Shown piece after piece: positions 14,570 to 21,757 of a stretch of 32,509 nt of DNA (the first letter of the stretch is position 1; the number at the start of each line of letters is the position of its first letter). The stretch spans positions 1-32,509 of the forward strand of contig JAJDNI010000102.1 in NCBI GenBank assembly GCA_022340755.1, written 5' to 3'. The position numbers and the translations under genes are program-made. The stretch is from Gemmatimonadota bacterium. Lineage in GTDB: Bacteria > Gemmatimonadota > Gemmatimonadetes > Longimicrobiales > Gaopeijiaceae. A model generated the notes under the pieces. It made no database searches. It was not told the origin of the DNA and worked only from the letters and a program-made list of their open reading frames with translations.

Positions 14570-17080
14570 ATGCTCCAGGGAATCGGTTCCGACGTCCGCT
14601 ACGTGATGCGGGCGCTGCGTCACAGCCCCGGCTTCACTCTGGTCGCGGTGCTTTCGCTGGCGCTGGGCATCGGCGCCAACACCGCGATGTTCGGCGTCGT
14701 GCGTACGCTGCTTCTCACACCACTCCCGGTGCGGGCTCCGCACCAGCTCCGTCTGATCGCGTGGAGGAGGGACGGCAAGGTCTCGGTCAATCAGATCGGC
14801 ACCACGGAATACCTCGACCCCACCACGGGCTCGTCGTATTCGAGCAGCTTCAGCTACCCTGTCTACCGTGCCATGCGGGACGCGGCCCCCGACGGCGCTC
14901 AGGTCTTCGCCTTCGCCTTTCTCCGGGGTGTCGGCGTGGCCCTGGGCGACCGGCCCGCGTTTCTGGCCGGAGGTGCATTCGCCGATGGGCGCTACTTCTC
15001 GACGCTCGGCGTCCCCATGGCCCTGGGGCGCCCTCTCACCGACGCCGACGACACTCCGGACGCTCCCCTCACGGTCGTCCTGAGCCACTCCTTCTGGATG
15101 AGAGCATTCGGAGGTGACCCCTCCATCGTCGGCAGGACGGTGCGCGTGAACGGTACTCCCGCCGAGGTGGTGGGCGTCACCGCGAGAGGTTTCAAGGGGC
15201 TCTCCATGGGCGGTTTCTTCCCGCAGACCGAAGTCACCCTCCCCCTGGCCGCCCAGCCCCGGGTGTACCCACGCATGTCGGACGAGGACCTGTTCACGGC
15301 CGAGAACACGTTCTGGCTCCGACTCATGGCCCGGGTTCCGGTGGGCACGCCCGACGGCCCCGTCGAACAGGAACTGCAGGCCGTCATGCGGTCCCAACCC
15401 TCCGCGCTGATGGGTGGAGACGGCTATGCGCCGGTCGTGCACCTCATGCCCGGCGACCAAGGGGCCCAGCCCATCCGCGGCGAAACGGCTCGACTGATCT
15501 ACATCCTGACGGGTGTGGTTGGGATCGTCCTGCTCATCGCGTGTGTGAACCTGGCGAGCTTGATGCTCGCACGCGGTGTCAGCCGCCAACGTGAGATGGC
15601 CGTGCGCCGGGCTCTGGGCGGCGGACGCACGCACCTCGTACGGCAGATCGTGCTGGAGAGCCTCGCCCTCGCGGGTGCCGGAACGGCCGTGGGTCTCGTC
15701 ATCACGATGACCAGCCGCTCGTTTCTGGGCACGGTCCTCACAGGGAGCCTGGGTTCGGGTGCGTTCGGCAACGCCGAGCTCAGCGTGGGCGTAGATCCCC
15801 TCGTGATCGGTATAAGCGTTGCGTTGGGCGTGGCAGCTACCCTCCTCTTCGGGCTGATCCCCGCCCTCCGCCTCACTCGACTCGACCCCATGGCCTGGCT
15901 CAAAGACCGGGCAGCGGGGGCCTCCAACCCCCGCCTCAGGTTCGGCCGGATGCTCATTGCGGTGCAGGTGGCCGTGTCGCTCCCCCTGGTGGTGGGTGCC
16001 GGCCTGTTCCTCGAGACCGTGCACCACCTCGCGGCCGTTCCCCTCGGCTTCGATCCGACGGGGCTCGTCGAGTTCAAGATGGACCCGGGGTACACGAGAC
16101 GCGGGGAGGCCCAGTACGCCCAGCTCTACGTTGAGGTCCTGTCTCGACTCCAGCAGGTACCCGGAGTCCGCTCCGCCACGGTGATGGAGAACGCGCTGAT
16201 GAGCGGCGTCGTCTCCAACACCTCCATCGAGATCGACGGCGTGCGGCACATGCTCTACAAGAACGCGGTGGGTCCAGGTTTCGTGGAAACCCTGGGCATG
16301 CGCCTCCTCGAAGGAAGGGTGCCCGGCCTCCAGGACACGGGTGATGCGCCCATGGTCGCAGCCGTGAACCAGGCCGCCGTGAAGGAGCTCTTCGGCGGAG
16401 CTTCCCCCGTCGGGCAAATGCTCCACGTAAACCATCAGGATATCCGCATCGTGGGGGTGGTGAACGACGTACCCTATCGGAATCAGCGCGCCCCCGTACC
16501 TCCCACGCTCTACGACTCCGCGCTTCAGCGGAACGGGTACGGTGGCGATCAGATCGTTCTCCGGACCGACGCATCCCTTGCGCTCCTGGAGCCGGCAGTG
16601 CGGGAGGCGGTGTCACAGATCGACCCGGACCTGCCCGTACCGGAGTTACGCACCCAGGCCGGGCTCATGGCCGAGAGCACCGCGAGGGAGCGTGTGTTCA
16701 CGCAGCTTCTGACCGTGTTCGGGGCGTTTGCGCTCCTGCTGGCGAGCATCGGCCTTCATGGTGTGACTTCCTACTCGGTCACCCGACGCACCAGCGAGAT
16801 CGGCGTCCGCGTCGCCGTCGGCGCGCAGCCCGGGCAGATTCTCTGGATGGTGTTGCGTCAGGTCGTCGCCCTGGCGGGGGTGGGCCTCCTCCTGGGCATT
16901 CCGGTCGCCCTGGCCACGGGCCCGTTGGTGCAAAGCCTCCTGTACGGCGTTGCCCCTACGGACCTGGTCGTGGTCACGACGGCGGCGCTCGTGATGTTGG
17001 TCGTCGCGGTTGCCGCCGGGCTGCTCCCCGCGAGGCGGGCTTCGCGGCTGGATGCTCTGGTCGCGCTGAGGACCGAATAG
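14570..17080 (+). CDS. ADOP-type ABC transporter permease (MacB/FtsX domains), orphan
   Basis: An 836-aa permease. The N-terminus reads RYVMRALRHSPGFTLVAVLS with LALGIGANTAMFGVV as the first helix, the signature of the acidobacterial duplicated orphan permease family. A MacB-like periplasmic core spans about 60-290. The first FtsX domain is near 305-440 (ending in the coupling region SRQREMAVRRALGGG), then a second periplasmic part, and a second FtsX domain at about 700-830 (TRRTSEIGVRVAVGAQPGQI). The C-terminus is RASRLDALVALRTE. The ribosome binding site is GGGAGG, 4 nt before the ATG. No ATPase gene adjoins it, as usual for the family. The role (macrolide/peptide export or envelope lipoprotein handling) is not known. 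The 175 bp upstream (14395-14569) show nothing recognisable. Confidence 0.92.
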   Translation: MLQGIGSDVRYVMRALRHSPGFTLVAVLSLALGIGANTAMFGVVRTLLLTPLPVRAPHQLRLIAWRRDGKVSVNQIGTTEYLDPTTGSSYSSSFSYPVYRAMRDAAPDGAQVFAFAFLRGVGVALGDRPAFLAGGAFADGRYFSTLGVPMALGRPLTDADDTPDAPLTVVLSHSFWMRAFGGDPSIVGRTVRVNGTPAEVVGVTARGFKGLSMGGFFPQTEVTLPLAAQPRVYPRMSDEDLFTAENTFWLRLMARVPVGTPDGPVEQELQAVMRSQPSALMGGDGYAPVVHLMPGDQGAQPIRGETARLIYILTGVVGIVLLIACVNLASLMLARGVSRQREMAVRRALGGGRTHLVRQIVLESLALAGAGTAVGLVITMTSRSFLGTVLTGSLGSGAFGNAELSVGVDPLVIGISVALGVAATLLFGLIPALRLTRLDPMAWLKDRAAGASNPRLRFGRMLIAVQVAVSLPLVVGAGLFLETVHHLAAVPLGFDPTGLVEFKMDPGYTRRGEAQYAQLYVEVLSRLQQVPGVRSATVMENALMSGVVSNTSIEIDGVRHMLYKNAVGPGFVETLGMRLLEGRVPGLQDTGDAPMVAAVNQAAVKELFGGASPVGQMLHVNHQDIRIVGVVNDVPYRNQRAPVPPTLYDSALQRNGYGGDQIVLRTDASLALLEPAVREAVSQIDPDLPVPELRTQAGLMAESTARERVFTQLLTVFGAFALLLASIGLHGVTSYSVTRRTSEIGVRVAVGAQPGQILWMVLRQVVALAGVGLLLGIPVALATGPLVQSLLYGVAPTDLVVVTTAALVMLVVAVAAGLLPARRASRLDALVALRTE

Positions 17081-17144
17081 GGGGCTCCTTGTAGGGAAGT
17101 CGTCCGGCGCGTACCGTGCCCGGGACGCTCATCCCAGGCAACGC

Positions 17145-18722
17145 ATGCCTCTCTATCTCGGATTCGATTGCGGGACCCAGAGCTTCAACGCCGTCGTCGT
17201 CGAGGTGGACGGTGAGCGGCGAGGCGTGGCCCTCGAACGCTCTCTCGTCTTCGGCGAGTGCTTCCCGGCGTACGGCACGACCAACGGCGCGCTCCCCGGG
17301 GAGGATCCGCTCGTAGTGGAGGCTCCACCGTTGATGTGGGCCGACGCCCTCGATCGCATGATGGGGCTGGTGGCCGCGGAGCTCGGCGACGACGTGCGCC
17401 GCATCGCCGCCATCACCGGCTCGGGGCAGCAGCACGGGAGCGTATACCTGAACGGAGCCGCGGCGCCCGTCCTTGCCGCGCTGGACCCGCACAAATTCCT
17501 GGTCCCACAGATTCGCGGGGTGTTCTCCCGCCAGGGAGCACCCATCTGGATGGACTCGAGCACCTCCGCGGAATGCGAGGAGATCACCGCCGCCGTGGGC
17601 GGCTCCGAGGCGCTCGCACGCCTCACCGGATCGCGGGCCTTCGAGCGCTTCACCGGCCCACAGATTCGGAAGATCTCCAAGAACGAGCCCACAGCATGGG
17701 CGCGGACGCGCCGCGTGCATCTCGTCAGCTCGTACCTGGCCACACTGCTCGCCGGCCGAGACGCGCCCATCGATCACGGCGACGGGTCGGGCATGAATCT
17801 CATGGACCTCGCGATGGGGCGCTGGGCGCCCTCCGCATTGGCCGCCACTGCCAATGGCCTGGCGGCCCGACTCCCGAACACCGTGCCGTCTGCCACGGTG
17901 TTCGGGCGGTTGTCGTCGTACTGGACCCTCCGTCACGGCCTCCCCCACGCGAAGCTCGTGGCGTGGACCGGCGACAATCCGTCCTCTCTCGTGGGCGTCG
18001 GGTCCGTGACGCCCGGCGTGACCGCGGTTTCGCTAGGTACGAGCGACACCCTGTTCGCTCCGCTGAGCGAGCCCACCCACGACCCCAGTGGTGCCGCCCA
18101 CGTGTTTGCCTCGCCCACGGGCGGATTCATGAGCCTCGTGTGCTTCCGCAACGGCTCCCTGGCCCGGGAGCATGTGCGGGACGCTCACGGCCTCGATTGG
18201 ACAGGCTTCTCCGAGGCTCTGCGACGAACGCCCCCGGGCAACGGAGGCGCGCTCATGCTCCCCTGGGTGGAGCCAGAGATCACTCCTCCGGTTCTCACTC
18301 CGGGCATCCGTCGTTCCGCACTCCGTGAGGAAGATGCCGCCGCCAACGTGCGCGCGGTCGTGGAGGGACAGATGCTGTCGATGTCACTCCACTCGAGCTG
18401 GGCAACGCCGCGGGTGACGAGAATCCACGCCACCGGCGGTGCCGCGCGCAACACGGACATCCTTCAGGTGATGGCCGACGTGTTCGACGCCCCGGTCTAC
18501 CGGTCGGAGGTCCCCAACTCGGCGTGCCTCGGGGCGGCGCTTCGCGCCGCGCACGCGGACGCGGCATCGGAGGGCCCCGCGCCGCCCTGGGAAGATGTGG
18601 TGCGGGGGCTGGCCGATCCGGACTCCGAGCCGGTGGCGCGGCCCCGGCCGGCGGCTGTGGACGTATATCGGGAGATGCGGCCGAAATACGCGGCCTTCGA
18701 GGAGCGGGCGCTCTCGCGCTGA
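17145..18722 (+). CDS. xylB: Xylulokinase (FGGY family, eukaryote-like type)
   Basis: Phosphorylates D-xylulose with ATP to xylulose 5-phosphate in the cytoplasm, feeding the pentose phosphate pathway. It is 525 aa, a normal length. FGGY landmarks are Asp8 in LGFDCGTQSFN, SGQQHGSVY, WMDSSTSAECEE, DGSGMNLMDLAMGRW, catalytic Asp277 in WTGDNPSSLVG, SLGTSDTLF, and ATGGAARNTDILQVMADVF. Several blocks (WMDSST, LTGSRAFERFTGPQI, DGSGMNL, FTGDNP-like, SLGTSDTLF, FDAPVY) resemble human XYLB more than E. coli XylB, by my recollection of those sequences. No xylose isomerase is in the window, so xylulose must come from elsewhere. It ends 4 bp from the convergent fucosidase gene. L-ribulose or another ketose is possible as substrate. 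Confidence 0.9.
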   Translation: MPLYLGFDCGTQSFNAVVVEVDGERRGVALERSLVFGECFPAYGTTNGALPGEDPLVVEAPPLMWADALDRMMGLVAAELGDDVRRIAAITGSGQQHGSVYLNGAAAPVLAALDPHKFLVPQIRGVFSRQGAPIWMDSSTSAECEEITAAVGGSEALARLTGSRAFERFTGPQIRKISKNEPTAWARTRRVHLVSSYLATLLAGRDAPIDHGDGSGMNLMDLAMGRWAPSALAATANGLAARLPNTVPSATVFGRLSSYWTLRHGLPHAKLVAWTGDNPSSLVGVGSVTPGVTAVSLGTSDTLFAPLSEPTHDPSGAAHVFASPTGGFMSLVCFRNGSLAREHVRDAHGLDWTGFSEALRRTPPGNGGALMLPWVEPEITPPVLTPGIRRSALREEDAAANVRAVVEGQMLSMSLHSSWATPRVTRIHATGGAARNTDILQVMADVFDAPVYRSEVPNSACLGAALRAAHADAASEGPAPPWEDVVRGLADPDSEPVARPRPAAVDVYREMRPKYAAFEERALSR

Positions 18723-18726
18723 GGGC

Positions 18727-20211
18727 CTAACGGACAGCCTCGCCGTAGACGCGCAGACCCACCTCCGGTGGTCGGCCGAAGGCGTCCATGACGGTGAGAC
18801 GAAGATGTCGCAACCGGACCGGCTCGAATCGCTCGAGCCTCCTGTAGCCGATGGTGCTCCCGGAGGCCAGGCGCGTCCAGGCGCTCCCGTCCGAGCCCTC
18901 GACGGTCCAGCTCGCCACGCTCTGCCCCCGGCTGATGTCCTCGAAGAGATCCACCACGGCCACGCTCACGGCGCGCCCGAGATCCATCTCCCCCACGGCG
19001 GTGCGGTCACCAAAGGCCTTCCACGACGGCAGCGACGACGACGCCAGGTTCAGGTCGAAGAGAGACCGCAGCGCGTCGCGCATCCCCGCCAGGCGCGATA
19101 CGTCCGTCTCGTGAAGGAGCCCGTCCCGCGTGGGTGGCACGTTCAGCAAAAGCTTGGAGTTCCGCCCCACGGACGTGAAGTACAGATCCACCAGGTTCTC
19201 CACAGGGCGGACCCGGTCGTTCTCGGCCGGATGCCAGAACCACCCCGGCCGGATCGACACGTCGGTCTCACCCGGGCGCCACACGGTGCCGTTCGGGTCG
19301 CCGTGCTGGAGCTCGTCCATGACGGCGTCGCCGCTGACGCCCGGGTACGGGACCACCTCGGGATCCACGGTCGACCAGTTGGGGTCCCCCGCCACGCCAC
19401 GCTCGTTGCCGATCCAGCGCACGTCGGGGCCGGCGTCCGAGAACATGACGGCGTGGGGCTGGAGCTTCCGCACGAGGCCCCAGATACGAGGCCAATCGTA
19501 GACCTGGTGCTTCCCGTTGGGTCCCTCGCCGTTGGCGCCGTCGAACCACACCTCGGAGATGGGTCCGTAGCGCGTGAGCAGCTCGGTGAGCTGCGCGCAG
19601 TACAGATCGTTGTATCTCGGAGAATCTCCGTACGACGGGGCGTTGCGGTCCCACGGCGAGCAGTACAGGCCCGGCTTCAACCCCGTGCCACGGCACGCGT
19701 CCACGAAGTCCCGCACCACGTCGCCGGCGCCGTCTCGCCAGGGCGAGCTGGCCACGGAGTGCCGCGTGGTGGCCGTCGGCCACAGGCAGAAGCCGTCGTG
19801 ATGCTTCGCCGTCAGGATCATGGCCTTGAACCCGGCGGCTCTTGCCGCCCGCGCCCACTGTCCGGCGTCGAAGCGGCTCGGCACGAAGACCGCGGGGTCC
19901 TCGGTGCCGTCTCCCCACTCGCGGTCGGTGAACGTGTTCACGCCGAAATGCAGGAAGAGTGCGAGCTCGTCCTGCTGCCAGGCCAGCTGATCCCGGGTGG
20001 GGGTGGGGCGAGGAGCGGCGGAGACAACGGGGACCTTCGACGGTACGTGGCGAACGATCCCTGCGCGACCTGCTGCGGAGGCATGGCCGGTAGCGTCGGG
20101 GAGGCCGGCCAACCGGGAGAGGAACGGCATGCGTGCTCCGGCCATCCCGGCCACGGCCGCCCCGAGGAAGCCGCGCCTGGTCAGGGATCCGTCGTCATCT
20201 CGCCCGTCCAT
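18727..20211 (-). CDS. GH29 alpha-L-fucosidase, Tat-exported
   Basis: Retaining exo-alpha-L-fucosidase, 494 aa. The Tat signal LTRRGFLGAAVAGMAGA begins near residue 10. The GH29 fold shows FLHFGVNTFTDREWGDG, KAMILTAKHHDGFCLWPT, and the nucleophile Asp224 in SEVWFDGANGEG. Further family blocks are RWIGNERG and NSKLLLNVPPTRDGLL. A C-terminal beta domain ends in RLTVMDAFGRPPEVGLRVYG, similar to the usual GH29 carbohydrate-binding tail. ATG 20211 has GGGGAGG a few bases upstream. It releases terminal fucose from plant or algal glycans outside the cytoplasm, in keeping with the other exported glycosidases here. Acid/base and linkage preference cannot be read with certainty. Confidence 0.93.
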   Translation of the reverse strand: MDGRDDDGSLTRRGFLGAAVAGMAGARMPFLSRLAGLPDATGHASAAGRAGIVRHVPSKVPVVSAAPRPTPTRDQLAWQQDELALFLHFGVNTFTDREWGDGTEDPAVFVPSRFDAGQWARAARAAGFKAMILTAKHHDGFCLWPTATTRHSVASSPWRDGAGDVVRDFVDACRGTGLKPGLYCSPWDRNAPSYGDSPRYNDLYCAQLTELLTRYGPISEVWFDGANGEGPNGKHQVYDWPRIWGLVRKLQPHAVMFSDAGPDVRWIGNERGVAGDPNWSTVDPEVVPYPGVSGDAVMDELQHGDPNGTVWRPGETDVSIRPGWFWHPAENDRVRPVENLVDLYFTSVGRNSKLLLNVPPTRDGLLHETDVSRLAGMRDALRSLFDLNLASSSLPSWKAFGDRTAVGEMDLGRAVSVAVVDLFEDISRGQSVASWTVEGSDGSAWTRLASGSTIGYRRLERFEPVRLRHLRLTVMDAFGRPPEVGLRVYGEAVR

Positions 20212-20367
20212 GGTGCCTCCCCGGGGAAGTCCGTTCCGAACGCACGGAGTCGTTTCGCGTCACCCTAACCCGGTGGGTGTGCCTCCGGCAACGATGCCCC
20301 ACGGCGTCCCCGCGGTTCCCGACCCGACCCGCTCGCTTCGGCCGGGGAGAGCAGGCGCGGTCCCGAC
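20212..20367. other. Intergenic stretch, no gene
   Basis: 156 bp between the FTR1 stop and the fucosidase start, both on the minus strand. It contains a short CACCC/GGGTG repeat near 20261-20279 and no convincing promoter, terminator or small gene. Confidence 0.5.
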
Positions 20368-21399
20368 TCAGGTGCCGGCCGCCGACGCCTCCGCTCGCGA
20401 CATCTGCATGCGCACGAGCATGTAGGAGCCCAGCACCAGGAGGCCCGCAACGAGCTGGGCGGTAAGCGTCTCCACGGTGGGGAAGACGGCGAACCACATG
20501 CCCATCCAGGCGGGAATCAGGGCCTGGAGGCCCGGAATTACGGTGGTGGGAAGCCAGTGGGCGAGCTGCATCTCCTGGGCCTGCTCCCCCACCATGACCA
20601 GGAGAACGGCACCGAGGAGGATGCCGGTCACCACGAGCATCTTCTTGTACGGCAGGTGCCGGTGGGCCACGAAGGTGAGGGCGGCCACCACGGCGGTGAG
20701 CGCGAGCCCCAGGAGAACGCCGTTTCGTACCGGCGTCGTGCCCAGCCGGAGCCGGTACGTCTGCAAGAACAAGACGACCTCGAAGCCCTCCCGGTACAGG
20801 GAGGTGAAGCCGAGAGCCGCGAACCCCAGGAGGACCCGTCCCCGCGTCCTGCCGGCTCCGTCGTGCGCCGTGGTGAGAAGGTCCTTCTTGCGCCGGTTGT
20901 GCAGGGAGATCCAGCCCGTCCAGTAGACCTTGTGGAAAAACCAGTTCATCACCACGAGGAGCACGATGATGGCGAGAAGCCCCGTCGCCGCCTGGACGTA
21001 GAGCGCGGGAACGCTCCCGGTGAGGGCGTCCACGGCGCGGATCGCACCGCCCCAGGTCAGCAACGTGGCGGCGAAGCCGGCTACGGCACCCACCGCGATG
21101 GGACGACGGTACGAAGCGCTGGAGCCCACCAGGCTGGCGGTGATCGCCGCGAGCACCAGGATGCACTCGAGGCCTTCCCGGAACACCAGCACGCCGATGT
21201 CGAGAGAAGCCGCGGTAGCACCGGTGTGGGGCGCCAGTGGGTTCGGGCTCCCCCCGGAGTGGACGGCATGCCAGACCATGAACCCAGCGACGGCGAACGT
21301 CACCACCAGGAGCGACGTGCGCGAAAACGCTCGCCCGAACCGACGCGGCGGCGGCAACGACCTGGTTGCCTTGGCCCTACTGCCTATGGCTGCCTCCAT
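20368..21399 (-). CDS. FTR1-family iron permease
   Basis: Integral membrane protein for high-affinity iron uptake, 343 aa, about seven helices. Both family iron-binding motifs are present: REGLE at 74-78 (VFREGLECILVLAAI) and the variant REGFE at 203-207 (LYREGFEVVLFLQT). The N-terminal helix (SLLVVTFAVAGFMVWHAV) precedes the first motif by about 40 residues. I chose ATG 21399 over the upstream ATG 21477 because a complete promoter and Fur-like operator lie between 21419 and 21473; the longer form would place them inside the gene. No EfeO or EfeB partner is seen nearby, so it may work alone or with distant genes. Family is firm. Fe(II) versus Fe(III) use is unknown. Confidence 0.92.
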   Translation of the reverse strand: MEAAIGSRAKATRSLPPPRRFGRAFSRTSLLVVTFAVAGFMVWHAVHSGGSPNPLAPHTGATAASLDIGVLVFREGLECILVLAAITASLVGSSASYRRPIAVGAVAGFAATLLTWGGAIRAVDALTGSVPALYVQAATGLLAIIVLLVVMNWFFHKVYWTGWISLHNRRKKDLLTTAHDGAGRTRGRVLLGFAALGFTSLYREGFEVVLFLQTYRLRLGTTPVRNGVLLGLALTAVVAALTFVAHRHLPYKKMLVVTGILLGAVLLVMVGEQAQEMQLAHWLPTTVIPGLQALIPAWMGMWFAVFPTVETLTAQLVAGLLVLGSYMLVRMQMSRAEASAAGT

Positions 21400-21418
21400 T
21401 CCCGACAGGACAAGGTGT

Positions 21419-21439
21419 CGTTGAGAATGAATCTCAACG
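21419..21439 (-). promoter_or_regulatory. Fur-box-like operator of the FTR1 gene
   Basis: CGTTGAGA (21419-21426) and TCTCAACG (21432-21439) are a perfect 8-bp inverted repeat around a 5-bp centre. The core TGAGAATGAATCTCA matches 11 of 14 defined positions of the 7-1-7 Fur consensus TGATAAT-N-ATTATCA. It overlaps the expected transcription start and sits 20 bp before ATG 21399, the right place for iron-dependent repression. Binding by Fur is inferred. Confidence 0.75.
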
Positions 21440-21444
21440 TCACC

Positions 21445-21473
21445 AGAGTAGAGACGGGTGGTGGCCTTGTCAA
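21445..21473 (-). promoter_or_regulatory. Sigma70-type promoter of the FTR1 gene
   Basis: Read on the minus strand, a perfect -35 TTGACA (21473-21468) and a -10 TACTCT (21450-21445) are separated by exactly 17 bp. Transcription would start near 21438, inside the Fur-like palindrome, giving a leader of about 39 nt. Confidence 0.7.
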
Positions 21474-21510
21474 TCACACGTCGTCAGGCCAATACCTCGG
21501 AGGGAATCTC

Positions 21511-21751
21511 ATGCCGCCACACGCCGGGGCATCGCCCGGGCCATCTTCGCGTCGGCGTGCGGCGACAGCTCCACCGGCCTCGCGCCGGAGAGGCCCACAC
21601 CCAACCCCGTGGCGTCCGTGAGCCTGTCTCCGTCGTCCACCCATGTGCTGGCGGGGGAGTCCGTGACGCTCACCGCCCCCCCCTGGACGCCGGTGGGAGG
21701 GTGCTGACCGGGCGGACCGTTGCGTCCGGGACCACCGCGCCACACCCTTAG
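21511..21751 (+). pseudogene. Decayed lipoprotein with Ig-like (BIG2-type) domain remnant
   Basis: A start ATG at 21511 has a good ribosome binding site (GGAGGG, 21499-21504, 6 nt away), but its frame is soon nonsense. In the next frame one reads FASACGDSSTG, like a lipobox plus linker, then NPVASVSLSPSSTHVLAGES, typical of the first strands of bacterial Ig-like domains in lipoproteins. This frame hits a stop after a run of eight C (21675-21682). Shifting frame there restores DAGGRVLTGRTVASG, the expected next strands, before a stop at 21749-21751. Two frameshifts and a missing C-terminus make this a remnant. It ends 6 bp before the third kinase gene, divergent from FTR1. Sequencing error at the C8 run could explain one shift but not the truncation. 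Confidence 0.6.
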
Positions 21752-21757
21752 CACCCC

